A stretch of 64,000 nucleotides of DNA, taken from contig NZ_JACSZV010000014.1 in assembly GCF_014472415.1 (NCBI RefSeq), positions 1 through 64,000 on the forward strand, read 5' to 3'. Positions 52,110-60,949 of the stretch are shown in pieces. How positions within the stretch are numbered: the stretch's first letter is position 1; the number at the start of each line of letters is the position of its first letter. Source of the stretch: Pseudomonas sp. N40(2020). GTDB taxonomy: Bacteria; Pseudomonadota; Gammaproteobacteria; Pseudomonadales; Pseudomonadaceae. The position numbers and the translations under genes were made by a program. Under the pieces are notes generated by a model, which searched no databases, was not told the origin of the DNA, and was given only the letters and a program-made list of their open reading frames with translations.

Positions 52110-52199
52110 TGTAGGAGTGAGCCTGCTCGCGAAAGCGGTGTGTCAGTCACCCACAATGTTGAATGTAATGGCCTCTTCGCGAGCAGGCTCACTCCTACA
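52110..52199. repeat. Palindromic repeat, family B, inside the catabolic operon
   Basis: tgtaggagtgagcctgctcg ... cgagcaggctcactcctaca, between the MFS and araD1 genes. It may lower or stabilise parts of the transcript. Confidence 0.88.
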
Positions 52200-52217
52200 G
52201 GGGCCGGTGTCAGCCAT

Positions 52218-53540
52218 TCAGGTACGGCTCGCGCCGCGTGCACTGGAGGCAAATTGGTCGACCGGCAGAACGTGTTTGCGCTCAAGCACGCGGTAGACGA
52301 TCCCTGTGAGAATCAAGCCGAACACCATCACGCCTGACAGGAAGTACAACCCCGAAGCCAGATTCCCGGTGTACTCCTTCAACGCCCCGATCACGAACGG
52401 TCCGATGTAGCCACCGAGATTGCCCACAGAATTGATCAACGCGATCCCCGCCGCCGCACTCGCGCCGGCAAAGAACCGCCCCGGCAAGGTCCAGAACACC
52501 GCCGTGCAGGAAAACAGCGCGAACGCCACCAGACACAGCGCTGCCAGTTGCGCCACCGGCAGCGACAGCCAGGCACTCAGGAACAGACCAATAGCGCCCA
52601 GCACATACAGCACCGCCAGATGGCCATAGCGATCGTTCAAGCGGTCGGAACTGCGCGGCACGATCAGCAAACCGATGATCCCGAAGATGTACGGCACCGA
52701 CGACACGAAACCGGTCACCAGATCAGTGCCGCCAAACTGTTTGATCAAGGTCGGCAGCCACAGGCCCAGGCCATAAATGCTCAGGGTCACCGGCAGATAA
52801 AACAGCGCCAGCAGCAACACACGCTTGTCTTTGAGCGCATGCAACGGATTGCCATGGCGGGTCTGGCCGTATTCCTGAAGATCCTTTTTCAGTTCGCCGG
52901 TCAGCCAGTCCTTCTCGGCCTGATCCATCCATTTCACTTGTTGCGGGCCATCCGGCAGCCAGCGCAGCACCGGCCAGGTCAGCAGGATCGCCGGGGTGCC
53001 GATGACGATGAACAGCCACTGCCAGCCGTGCAGACCGAGGATGCCGTCCATGCCCAGCAAACCGCCAGACACCGGGCCGGTAATCATCATCGCGATGGGT
53101 TGGGAGAGGATGAACAGCCCAAGGATCTTGCCGCGATGGCGTACCGGGAACCATTGGGTGATGTAGTAGAGAACGCCGGGGAAGAAGCCCGCCTCCGCCG
53201 CGCCGAGCAGAAAGCGCATCACGTAGAAACTGTGCGGGCCCTGGACGAACGCCATGCCGATGGTGATGGCGCCCCAAGTGATCATGATCCGCGCGAACCA
53301 GCGCCGCGCGCCGAAGCGTTCGAGCATCAGGTTGCTGGGAATCTCGAGAAGAAAATAGCCGATGAAAAACAGCCCGGCGCCCAAGCCATAAGCCGCATCA
53401 CCAATGCCGATGTCGGCGCCCATGTGCAGCTTGGCGAAGCCGACGGCGGAGCGATCCACATAGGCGATCAGGTACAGCAGGATCAGGAAGGGAATCAGTT
53501 TCAGTGTGATGCGACGAATAAGCCGCAGTTCCTGGCTCAT
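52218..53540 (-). CDS. MFS transporter, anion:cation symporter family
   Basis: This 440-residue major facilitator has twelve membrane segments. Its N-terminus (RRITLKLIPFLILLYLIAYVDRSAVGFAKLHMGADIGIGDAAYGLGAGLFFIGYFLLEIPSNLMLERFGARRWFARIMITWGAI) is typical of the ACS group that takes up sugar acids such as galactarate, glucarate or tartrate. It is first in the minus-strand operon with the AraD1 and dehydrogenase genes and diverges from the dehydratase, so it probably imports the sugar acid degraded by this locus. Confidence 0.92.
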   Translation of the reverse strand: MSQELRLIRRITLKLIPFLILLYLIAYVDRSAVGFAKLHMGADIGIGDAAYGLGAGLFFIGYFLLEIPSNLMLERFGARRWFARIMITWGAITIGMAFVQGPHSFYVMRFLLGAAEAGFFPGVLYYITQWFPVRHRGKILGLFILSQPIAMMITGPVSGGLLGMDGILGLHGWQWLFIVIGTPAILLTWPVLRWLPDGPQQVKWMDQAEKDWLTGELKKDLQEYGQTRHGNPLHALKDKRVLLLALFYLPVTLSIYGLGLWLPTLIKQFGGTDLVTGFVSSVPYIFGIIGLLIVPRSSDRLNDRYGHLAVLYVLGAIGLFLSAWLSLPVAQLAALCLVAFALFSCTAVFWTLPGRFFAGASAAAGIALINSVGNLGGYIGPFVIGALKEYTGNLASGLYFLSGVMVFGLILTGIVYRVLERKHVLPVDQFASSARGASRT

Positions 53541-53633
53541 GGGATCGGTCTCCGATTGTTGTTTTTATAGAACCTCGGGGGACGCCTCTCGCGGAAAATC
53601 GCCAGGGCCATCCCTCCGTCGAAAACGACTATA

Positions 53634-53644
53634 TAGTAATACTA
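53634..53644. promoter_or_regulatory. FadR-family operator 1
   Basis: TAGTAATACTA fits the FadR/GntR consensus TnGTnnTACnA at every fixed position and extends to the palindrome ATAGT-aat-ACTAT (53633-53645). It lies in the divergent promoter of the MFS and dehydratase genes, 94 bases from the MFS start. Confidence 0.75.
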
Positions 53645-53709
53645 TTTACCCAACAACCACTTCCAAAGCGGCAAATTTGCGCTTATGTTAGGCCTTAGCT
53701 CGAACACTA

Positions 53710-53720
53710 TAGTCATACAA
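53710..53720. promoter_or_regulatory. FadR-family operator 2
   Basis: TAGTCATACAA also fits TnGTnnTACnA completely. It lies 14 bases before the dehydratase start codon and 76 bases from operator 1, about seven helical turns, a distance suited to joint binding or looping by the regulator encoded at 55671. Confidence 0.72.
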
Positions 53721-53734
53721 TAAGAGAATCGATC

Positions 53735-55471
53735 ATGTCTGAGAAGAAACCCACCCTGCGCTCGGCCCAATGGTTTGGCACTGCCGACAAGAACGGCTTC
53801 ATGTACCGCAGCTGGATGAAGAATCAGGGCATCGCCGACCACCAGTTTCATGGCAAGCCGATCATCGGCATCTGCAATACCTGGTCGGAACTGACCCCGT
53901 GCAACGCGCACTTCCGCCAGATCGCGGAGCACGTCAAACGCGGGGTGATCGAGGCCGGTGGCTTCCCGGTGGAATTCCCGGTGTTCTCCAACGGCGAATC
54001 GAACCTGCGCCCGACCGCCATGCTCACCCGCAACCTGGCGAGCATGGACGTTGAGGAGGCGATTCGCGGCAACCCGATTGACGGCGTGGTGCTGCTGACC
54101 GGTTGCGATAAAACCACCCCGGCGCTGCTGATGGGCGCAGCCAGCTGCGACGTGCCGGCCATCGTCGTCACTGGTGGGCCGATGCTCAACGGCAAGCACA
54201 AGGGCAAGGACATCGGTTCCGGCACCGTGGTCTGGCAGCTCAGCGAGCAGGTCAAGGCCGGCACGATCACCATCGATGATTTCCTCGCGGCCGAGGGCGG
54301 CATGTCGCGCTCAGCAGGCACCTGCAACACCATGGGCACCGCGTCGACCATGGCCTGCATGGCGGAAGCACTGGGCACTTCCCTGCCCCATAACGCAGCC
54401 ATTCCGGCGGTGGATGCGCGGCGATACGTGCTGGCGCACATGTCCGGCATGCGTGCAGTGGAGATGGTCCGTGAGGATTTGAAACTGTCGAAGATCCTGA
54501 CCAAGGAAGCCTTCGAAAACGCCATTCGCGTCAACGCGGCCATCGGCGGTTCGACCAACGCGGTGATTCACTTGAAAGCCATCGCCGGACGCATCGGCGT
54601 CGAGCTCGATCTGGATGACTGGACGCGCATCGGTCGCGGCATGCCGACCATCGTCGACCTGCAACCGTCCGGACGTTTCCTGATGGAAGAGTTCTACTAC
54701 GCCGGTGGATTACCTGCCGTGCTGCGCCGCCTCGGTGAGGCCAATCTGATTCCGAACCCGAATGCGCTGACCGTCAACGGCAAGTCTATCGGCGAGAACA
54801 CCAAGGACGCGCCGATCTACGGCGAAGACGAAGTGATCCGCACCCTCGACAATCCGATTCGCGCTGACGGTGGTATCTGTGTGTTACGCGGCAATCTGGC
54901 GCCGCTCGGCGCTGTGCTCAAACCGTCTGCTGCCACGCCCGAGCTGATGCAGCATCGCGGGCGTGCAGTGGTGTTCGAGAACTTCGACATGTACAAGGCG
55001 CGGATCAATGACCCGGAACTGGATGTCGATGCCAACTCGATTCTGGTGATGAAAAACTGTGGGCCGAAGGGTTATCCGGGCATGGCCGAAGTCGGCAACA
55101 TGGGTTTGCCGGCCAAGCTGTTGGCCCAAGGCGTGACGGATATGGTGCGCATTTCCGATGCACGGATGAGCGGCACCGCTTACGGCACCGTGGTGTTGCA
55201 CGTCGCGCCGGAAGCCGCTGCGGGTGGGCCTTTGGCGACGGTGAAGGAAGGCGACTGGATCGAACTCGATTGCGCCACTGGCCGGTTGCACCTGGATATT
55301 CCGGATGCCGAGCTGGCGGCGCGCATGGCTGACCTGCAACCGCCGCAGCAACTGTTGGTGGGTGGTTATCGTCAGTTGTACATCGATCATGTGTTGCAGG
55401 CGGATCAGGGCTGTGATTTCGACTTCCTGGTCGGCTGCCGTGGGGCTGAAGTACCGCGTCACTCTCACTGA
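53735..55471 (+). CDS. IlvD/Edd-family sugar acid dehydratase (L-arabinonate dehydratase type)
   Basis: This 578-residue iron-sulphur dehydratase removes water from a sugar acid to give the 2-keto-3-deoxy acid. Cluster and metal ligands are visible in IGICNTWSELTPCN, LLTGCDKTTPALLMGAASCDVP and SAGTCNTMGTAST, and the catalytic serine region in MSGTAYGTVVLHVAPEAAAGGPL. Within the family the ICNTWSELTPCNAHFR motif belongs to the pentonate (arabinonate/xylonate) group rather than to IlvD or Edd. The neighbouring AraD1 and dehydrogenase genes complete the path to 2-oxoglutarate. The exact sugar acid is not proven. Confidence 0.92.
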   Translation: MSEKKPTLRSAQWFGTADKNGFMYRSWMKNQGIADHQFHGKPIIGICNTWSELTPCNAHFRQIAEHVKRGVIEAGGFPVEFPVFSNGESNLRPTAMLTRNLASMDVEEAIRGNPIDGVVLLTGCDKTTPALLMGAASCDVPAIVVTGGPMLNGKHKGKDIGSGTVVWQLSEQVKAGTITIDDFLAAEGGMSRSAGTCNTMGTASTMACMAEALGTSLPHNAAIPAVDARRYVLAHMSGMRAVEMVREDLKLSKILTKEAFENAIRVNAAIGGSTNAVIHLKAIAGRIGVELDLDDWTRIGRGMPTIVDLQPSGRFLMEEFYYAGGLPAVLRRLGEANLIPNPNALTVNGKSIGENTKDAPIYGEDEVIRTLDNPIRADGGICVLRGNLAPLGAVLKPSAATPELMQHRGRAVVFENFDMYKARINDPELDVDANSILVMKNCGPKGYPGMAEVGNMGLPAKLLAQGVTDMVRISDARMSGTAYGTVVLHVAPEAAAGGPLATVKEGDWIELDCATGRLHLDIPDAELAARMADLQPPQQLLVGGYRQLYIDHVLQADQGCDFDFLVGCRGAEVPRHSH

Positions 55472-55482
55472 CCTTATCCACT

Positions 55483-55595
55483 GATCGTTCCCACGCGCAG
55501 CAAAGGAATGCCTCTAGAGACGCTCCGCGTTCCAGCTCTGAAATGGGACGCAGAGCGTCCCGGGCGGCATTCCCACGCAGAGCGTGGGAACGATC
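55483..55595. repeat. Palindromic repeat, family C
   Basis: gatcgttcccacgcgcagca ... gcagagcgtgggaacgatc with inner cgctccgcgt/acgcagagcg arms, between the dehydratase and regulator genes. Confidence 0.85.
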
Positions 55596-55670
55596 ATTAC
55601 ACGCCTCAAGATTGTCTGGTGCCTGCTATGATGCGCGGCATCTCCATCGCTCAGGATCGCGCCGCTCCCC

Positions 55671-56390
55671 ATGGATTACCGCAAACCTTCCGACCGCAAA
55701 AGCATGCACTCGCGCATCGTCCAGGAACTGGGCATGCAGATCGTCTCCGGACGCTTCAAGCCCGACGACAAACTGCCCGCCGAAGCCTTGTTGTGCGAGG
55801 AATACGCGGTCAGCCGGCCGGTATTGCGCGAAGCCACACGGGTGTTGGTGGCCAAGGGGCTGGTGTACTCCAAGCCGCGGGTGGGCACGGTGGTCAAGGC
55901 GCGCCGCGAATGGCATATGCTCGACCCGGACGTGCTGCACTGGCTGATGCAAAGCAGCCCGCAGAATGAATTCTTCAATGTGCTGACCAGCGTGCGCAGC
56001 ATCATTGAACCGGCCGCTGCCGCCCTCGCCGCTCAGCATGCGACTGATGCCGACATTGCCGCCATCGGTGAGGCTTACCAACGCATGGAAGCCGCGCCGA
56101 CGCCGGAAGCCCTGCTGCAACCGGATCTGGATTTTCACAGCCGGATTGCCGATGCGACCCACAACGACTTGCTGGCGAATCTGTGCAACATGCTCTCGGT
56201 GGCGATTGCCGAGGCGTTGAAGCATTCGAATCAGCGACCGAATCTGCATGAGCTGGCGTTGCCGAGGCACAAGGCGATTCTCACGGCTATCGAGAATCGT
56301 GATGCGCTGGGGGCGCGGCATGCGACGTTGGTGCAACTGGATGATGCGCGTAGTGCGCTCAGTGTTGTGCTTGGCACTGAACTTTCTTAG
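55671..56390 (+). CDS. FadR-family (GntR/FCD) transcription regulator
   Basis: This 239-residue regulator has an N-terminal winged helix (about 12-78, SRIVQELGMQIVSGRFKPDDKLPAEALLCEEYAVSRPVLREATRVLVAKGLVYSKPRVGTVV) and an all-helical FCD ligand domain (about 100-225) with the metal-binding D, H, H pattern in DFHSRIADATHND and LPRHKAILTAIENRDA. It most likely represses the divergent sugar-acid genes through the two operators at 53634-53720, with a sugar acid or keto acid as inducer. It lies downstream of the dehydratase on the same strand. Confidence 0.92.
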   Translation: MDYRKPSDRKSMHSRIVQELGMQIVSGRFKPDDKLPAEALLCEEYAVSRPVLREATRVLVAKGLVYSKPRVGTVVKARREWHMLDPDVLHWLMQSSPQNEFFNVLTSVRSIIEPAAAALAAQHATDADIAAIGEAYQRMEAAPTPEALLQPDLDFHSRIADATHNDLLANLCNMLSVAIAEALKHSNQRPNLHELALPRHKAILTAIENRDALGARHATLVQLDDARSALSVVLGTELS

Positions 56391-56415
56391 GGCAAAGTCA
56401 AAAGATCTTGACCCA

Positions 56416-56447
56416 CAAAAAAGCCGCAACCCTAAGGTTGCGGCTTT
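56416..56447. terminator. Bidirectional terminator between the regulator and RND genes
   Basis: AAAAAAGCCGCAACC and GGTTGCGGCTTT arms around ctaa serve the two convergent genes. Both stop codons lie within 30 bases. Confidence 0.9.
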
Positions 56448-56466
56448 GTTGTTTCAGCCCTGCAGA

Positions 56467-58851
56467 TCAATGCGCAAACAACGAATTCCCCTTCTGCCCC
56501 GCCAGTTTCTCCGGCTTGATCAGGAACTTCGCCAGTGCCGGCAGTAGCCACAGCGCACCGAACATGTTCCATAGCAGCATGAAGGTCAGCATCAGGCCCA
56601 TGTCAGCCTGGAACTTGATCGCCGAGAAGATCCAGGTGCACACGCCGATGGCCAGGCACAGACCGGTGAACAGCACCGCTTTACCGGTGGATTTCAGGGT
56701 CTGGTAATAGGCTTCCTGCAACGGCAGGCCGGCCCGCAGGAAACTTTCCAGACGGCTGTAGATGTAGATGCCGTAGTCCACGCCGATGCCTACGCCCAGC
56801 GCCACCACTGGCAAGGTCGCGACTTTGACGCCGATGCCCATGAACGCCATCAGCGCGTTGCCCAGTACCGAGGTCAGTACCAGCGGCAGGACGATGCACA
56901 AAGTCGCCGCCCACGAACGGAAGGTGATCATGCACATCACCGCCACGCAGATGTACACCAGAATCAGGATGGTCAGCTCAGCCTGTTTGATGACTTCGTT
57001 GGTGGCCGCTTCGATCCCGGCATTACCGGCAGCAAGGATGAACTCCAGACCGTCCTTGTTGTTGTCCTTGGCGAATTCCTGCACCGCCTGCACCGCACGA
57101 TCAAGGGTTTCCGCCTTGTGATCGTTGAGGAACACCAGCACCGGGGCCAGCGAGCAGCTGTTGTTGTACAGACCGTCAGCGCGGGCAATCGAGTTGTTCA
57201 GCACGTCGGGGTTGCGTGACAGGGTTTCCCATTTCAGGTTGCCCTCGTTCATGCCCTTGATCATTTGCTTGGACACGGTCACCAGCGAGATCGCCGACTG
57301 CACGCCCTCGGTGTTCTGCATCTTCCACATCAGCTCGTCGATCGGCGCCATGGCCTCAAAGCGTGAGCAACCTTCAGCCTTGGTCTTGACCATCACCACC
57401 AGTACGTCGGAACTGGTCGAGTAGTTGCTGATGATGAAGTTGTTGTCCTTGTTGTAGCGCGAGTCCGGACGCAACTCCGGCGCGCCTTGGTCGAGGTCGC
57501 CGATTTTCAGGTTCTGGCTGTACCAGAGGCCGCCGCCGAAGGCGATCAGCGCCAGAGCCACAGAGATGGGGGCAACTTTCGGGCTGGCAAAGTTCGACAG
57601 CAGGCGCCAGAACGGATGTTCGCGGTTGGCGTCCTTCTTGCTCTTGTCAATCGCCCGCTTGCTGATGCCGACATAGGAAATCGCTACCGGCAGCAGGATC
57701 AGGTTGGTGAACACAATCACCGCCACGCCAATGGACGCGCCGATGGCCAGTTCGCGGATCACGCCGATGTCGATGATCAGCAGCGTGATGAAACCCACCG
57801 CATCCGCCAGAATCGCGATCATCCCCGGCAGGAACAGTTGCCGGAACGTGCGCCGCGCGGCAGTCAGGGCGTTGTCCGCCTCACTGGATTGCAGGGCGAT
57901 ACCGTTGATCTTCTGCACGCCGTGGGAAATGCCGATGGCGAAGATCAGGAACGGCACCAGCATCGAATACGGATCGAGGCCAAAGCCGAAAAAGTGCATC
58001 AACCCCAGTTGCCAGACCACCGCCACCAGCGTCGTGCTCAACACCGCGATGGTGCTGCGCACGCAGTTGGTGAACCACAGCAGCAAAATCAGGGTGATGA
58101 CGAAGGCGATGCCGAAGAACAACACCACCATCACCAAGCCATCGATCAGGTCGCCGACTTTCTTGGCGAAACCGACGATGTGAATTTTGACGTTGGGATT
58201 CTGTGCTTCGAACTTGTTGCGGATCTTGTCTTCGAGTTCATGGGAGAACTTGCGATAGTCCAGCGCCAGCAACTTGCCCTGATCCTGCGGGTCCGGGTAG
58301 GACTCCAGCAGCGGGATGTCGACGATGCTCGATTTGAAGTCGTTGGCCACCAGACGCCCGACCTGACCGGACTTGAGCACGTTGTTGCGCAGCAGATCGA
58401 GGCTGTCCTGCGAGCCGTTGTAGCTCTGCGGGATCACTTCGCCGCCGGCGAAACCCTCTTCGGTCACTTCGGTCCAGCGCACGCTCGGACTCCACAGTGA
58501 CTTCAGACCGGAGCGGTCAACACCGGAGATGTAGAACACCTCGTCGTTGATCTGACGAAGGGTCTCCATGTACTCCTTGGAGAAGATGTCGCCGTCGGTG
58601 GCTTCCACCGAAATACGCACGGTGTTGCCCAGGTTCGCCAGATCGTTGCGGTGCTCCATCATCTTCTCGATGAACGGATGCTGCAGCGGGATCATTTTTT
58701 CGAAACTGGTGGACGGCCGGATCAGCGTGGCCTGCCAGAACAGGAAAATGCTGACCACCAGACAGATGAGGATCACGGCCGGGCGGTTGTTGAAAATCAG
58801 ACGTTCGAGGAGCGTCGCTTTTTCCTGCTGAGGAGTGATTAAGGAAGTCAT
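56467..58851 (-). CDS. RND superfamily exporter (MMPL-type)
   Basis: This 794-residue proton-driven membrane protein has two repeats of one plus five membrane segments and two large periplasmic loops. The first hydrophobic block is near 29-45 (PAVILICLVVSIFLFWQATL), sterol-sensing-like helices follow from about 255, and VALGVGIGVDYGIYIYSRLESFLRAG carries the conserved acidic relay residue near 690. It belongs to the single-component RND group related to HpnN and MmpL, often linked to lipid or hydrophobic compound export. It overlaps the YCF48-like gene by four bases. Confidence 0.9.
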   Translation of the reverse strand: MTSLITPQQEKATLLERLIFNNRPAVILICLVVSIFLFWQATLIRPSTSFEKMIPLQHPFIEKMMEHRNDLANLGNTVRISVEATDGDIFSKEYMETLRQINDEVFYISGVDRSGLKSLWSPSVRWTEVTEEGFAGGEVIPQSYNGSQDSLDLLRNNVLKSGQVGRLVANDFKSSIVDIPLLESYPDPQDQGKLLALDYRKFSHELEDKIRNKFEAQNPNVKIHIVGFAKKVGDLIDGLVMVVLFFGIAFVITLILLLWFTNCVRSTIAVLSTTLVAVVWQLGLMHFFGFGLDPYSMLVPFLIFAIGISHGVQKINGIALQSSEADNALTAARRTFRQLFLPGMIAILADAVGFITLLIIDIGVIRELAIGASIGVAVIVFTNLILLPVAISYVGISKRAIDKSKKDANREHPFWRLLSNFASPKVAPISVALALIAFGGGLWYSQNLKIGDLDQGAPELRPDSRYNKDNNFIISNYSTSSDVLVVMVKTKAEGCSRFEAMAPIDELMWKMQNTEGVQSAISLVTVSKQMIKGMNEGNLKWETLSRNPDVLNNSIARADGLYNNSCSLAPVLVFLNDHKAETLDRAVQAVQEFAKDNNKDGLEFILAAGNAGIEAATNEVIKQAELTILILVYICVAVMCMITFRSWAATLCIVLPLVLTSVLGNALMAFMGIGVKVATLPVVALGVGIGVDYGIYIYSRLESFLRAGLPLQEAYYQTLKSTGKAVLFTGLCLAIGVCTWIFSAIKFQADMGLMLTFMLLWNMFGALWLLPALAKFLIKPEKLAGQKGNSLFAH

Positions 58852-59891
58852 AGCCCCGCCTTCTTATTGTTGATCTCGGCGCCGTTTGGCTGGGTGGTAT
58901 GAACGCCACCCTGCCCGGTCAGAATCAGGTTGCCGTCGCCGGCGGCGGTGACCGACGACAGGGAAATGCGATCCGGTCGGTTGAACACGCTGAAGGTTTC
59001 GCCATTGTCGCTGCTGCTGATCACCGAGCCGCCGTTGCCGACGATGACGATGGAGCCGTCCTCAAGCAGCGTGGCACCGGACAAACCGAACTCCAGCGAA
59101 CCGCGTGCAGCCTTCAATTCAACCTGGTCCCAAGTGCTGCCGAAATCAGTGGAGCGGTAGAGGTTGCCGCGCAAGCCATAGGCCAGCAGCGTCTGCGGTT
59201 GCGCAGTGCCGATCACGCCGAACAGCGAGCCCTCGTACGGGCCTTCAAGTTTTTCCCAGGTCTGGCCCCAGTCGGCGGAGCGGAACATGCTGCCCGACTC
59301 GCCGACGATAAACAGCCCAGCGTCTTTTACCGCCGCGATGGCGTTGAGGTGGAACTGATCTTCGTTGTCGAGGCGATCGCTGACGTCTTCCCAGTTCTTG
59401 CCGCCATCGGTCGTTTCCAGCAGTGCGCCGTAAGCACCCACGGCGAGGCCGCTGTTGACGTCCTTGAACCAGACGTCGAGCAGCGGCGATTCGCGTTTGA
59501 GGTCTTCGAATTGCTTGGTCCAGGTCAGACCGCCGTCCTCGCTGGCGAGAATCTGCGCGTCATGGCCGACCGCCCAGCCGTGTTTGTCATCGACGAAATA
59601 AACCGCCGTCAGCAACTGCCGGCTCGGCACCTTGGCCTGGGTCCAGGTCTTGCCCTGGTCATCGGAATAGAGAATGTGCCCGCGATCCCCGACCGCCACC
59701 AGCCGTGCTCCGGCGTGGACGACATCGAGAATCAGGCTTTTCGCCGCTTTGGCGGATGCGCTGGCATAGACCACGTCGGCTGGCGCCTCGGCGGCAATCA
59801 CAGGTGCCGACAACGTGGCAAAGCCCAGCAGCGCGAGTGCTGTGGTCAGCAACGCGGTGTTGCGTAACGCCGGCGGGCGGCAACGACTCAT
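58848..59891 (-). CDS. Exported YCF48/BNR-repeat beta-propeller protein
   Basis: This 347-residue protein starts at 59891 (MSRCRPPALRNTALLTTALALLGFATLSAPVIAAEAP), with GGGGAAGG upstream and a clear signal peptide. The frame upstream to 60020 lacks support. The mature protein has repeated blades with the S-x-D-x-G-x-T-W signature: SDDQGKTW, SEDGGLTW, TTDGGKNW, SADWGQTW and STDFGSTW, as in YCF48/HCF136 photosystem-assembly proteins and bacterial relatives. It is coupled to the RND gene, suggesting a periplasmic partner of the exporter. Confidence 0.9.
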   Translation of the reverse strand: MSRCRPPALRNTALLTTALALLGFATLSAPVIAAEAPADVVYASASAKAAKSLILDVVHAGARLVAVGDRGHILYSDDQGKTWTQAKVPSRQLLTAVYFVDDKHGWAVGHDAQILASEDGGLTWTKQFEDLKRESPLLDVWFKDVNSGLAVGAYGALLETTDGGKNWEDVSDRLDNEDQFHLNAIAAVKDAGLFIVGESGSMFRSADWGQTWEKLEGPYEGSLFGVIGTAQPQTLLAYGLRGNLYRSTDFGSTWDQVELKAARGSLEFGLSGATLLEDGSIVIVGNGGSVISSSDNGETFSVFNRPDRISLSSVTAAGDGNLILTGQGGVHTTQPNGAEINNKKAGL

Positions 59892-60096
59892 AGACCTTCC
59901 CCTATTTATTATTGTTAGGCCATTGGCCTTCAAGGGCGCCGCAAGGGTGCTCCGCCAATCGCTGGTAAGAAGCATAGTCCTCAAACCCGCAATCCAGAGC
60001 CCCTTCGGAAGCTGGCTCATCCTATCGGGCTTTAGAAACGTCTGACAATCGGCGCCACGTTATCTTTTGTTAACCGCATGAGCGCGTGAATTCCCC

Positions 60097-60185
60097 TGTA
60101 GGAGTGAGCCTGCTCGCGATAGCGGTGTGTCAATCGGCGAATTCTTACCTGATACATGGCTATCGCGAGCAGGCTCACTCCTACA
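60097..60185. repeat. Palindromic repeat, family B
   Basis: tgtaggagtgagcctgctcg ... cgagcaggctcactcctaca in the 436-base gap between the divergent YCF48-like and DUF1185 genes. Apart from this and the palindrome at 60276-60287 I see nothing in 59892-60327. Confidence 0.88.
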
Positions 60186-60275
60186 GGTTTGGCGGTGGAT
60201 GTGGAATTTGAATACATGACCATTCGCCGGGGTGATGCGGCAAAAGTTACTAAGGGGACTTGCGCAATCGGTATT

Positions 60276-60287
60276 ATGGTATACCAT
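60276..60287. promoter_or_regulatory. Perfect palindrome ATGGTATACCAT, probable operator
   Basis: This 12-base perfect inverted repeat, 40 bases before the DUF1185 start codon, has the form of a GntR (FCD subgroup) operator. It sits where a repressor would cover the promoter of the operon at 60328. No regulator gene lies between here and the window end, so the regulator would be further right or elsewhere. Confidence 0.6.
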
Positions 60288-60327
60288 CAGACGCACAGAC
60301 ACTCTTAATCCCCCAACGGAGCAGCTC

Positions 60328-60918
60328 ATGAGTTTCGAAATTCGCAAGATCGTCAGCTATGTCGAAGAGACCTTTATCGAAGGCGGCAAAGCCACTGACA
60401 AGCCAGTGACCATGGTCGGCCTCGCTGTCGTGATGAAAAACCCTTGGGTGGGTAACGGCTTTGTCGAAGACCTGAAACCGCAGATCCGCGCCAACTGCTC
60501 CGACCTGGGCGCCATGATGGTCGAGCGTCTGGTCGGCATCATTGGCGGTGCCGAGAAGATCGAGGCTTACGGTAAAGCGGCAGTGGTCGGTGCTGACGGC
60601 GAAATCGAACACGCCTCCGCCGTGATCCACACCCTGCGCTTTGGCAACCACTACCGCGAAGCGGTCAAGGCCAAGAGCTACCTGAGCTTCACCAACAAGC
60701 GCGGCGGCCCGGGCACTTCGATTCAGATCCCGATGATGCACAAGGACGACGAAGGTCTGCGTTCGCACTACATCACTCTGGAAATGCAGATTGAAGACGC
60801 GCCGCGTGCCGACGAAATCGTCGTGGTGCTGGGTTGCGCCGACGGTGGCCGCCTGCACCCGCGCATCGGTAACCGCTACATCGATCTGGAAGAACTGGCC
60901 GCCGAAAAAGCCCAGTAA
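60328..60918 (+). CDS. DUF1185 amino acid synthesis family protein
   Basis: This 196-residue protein starts at 60328 (MSFEIRKIVSYVEETFIEGGKATDKPVTMVGLAVVMKNPWVG), with GGAG seven bases upstream. The family is annotated as amino acid synthesis protein without a proven reaction. Typical segments are GNGFVEDLKPQI, HASAVIHTLRFGNHYREAVKAKSYLSFTNKRGGPGTSIQIPM and GGRLHPRIGNRY. It is the first gene of an operon with hydrolase, dehydrogenase and reductase genes, which points to a catabolic role. Confidence 0.88.
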   Translation: MSFEIRKIVSYVEETFIEGGKATDKPVTMVGLAVVMKNPWVGNGFVEDLKPQIRANCSDLGAMMVERLVGIIGGAEKIEAYGKAAVVGADGEIEHASAVIHTLRFGNHYREAVKAKSYLSFTNKRGGPGTSIQIPMMHKDDEGLRSHYITLEMQIEDAPRADEIVVVLGCADGGRLHPRIGNRYIDLEELAAEKAQ

Positions 60919-60949
60919 TCACAATAAAAAGGCATTGCAGGAGCGCTCC

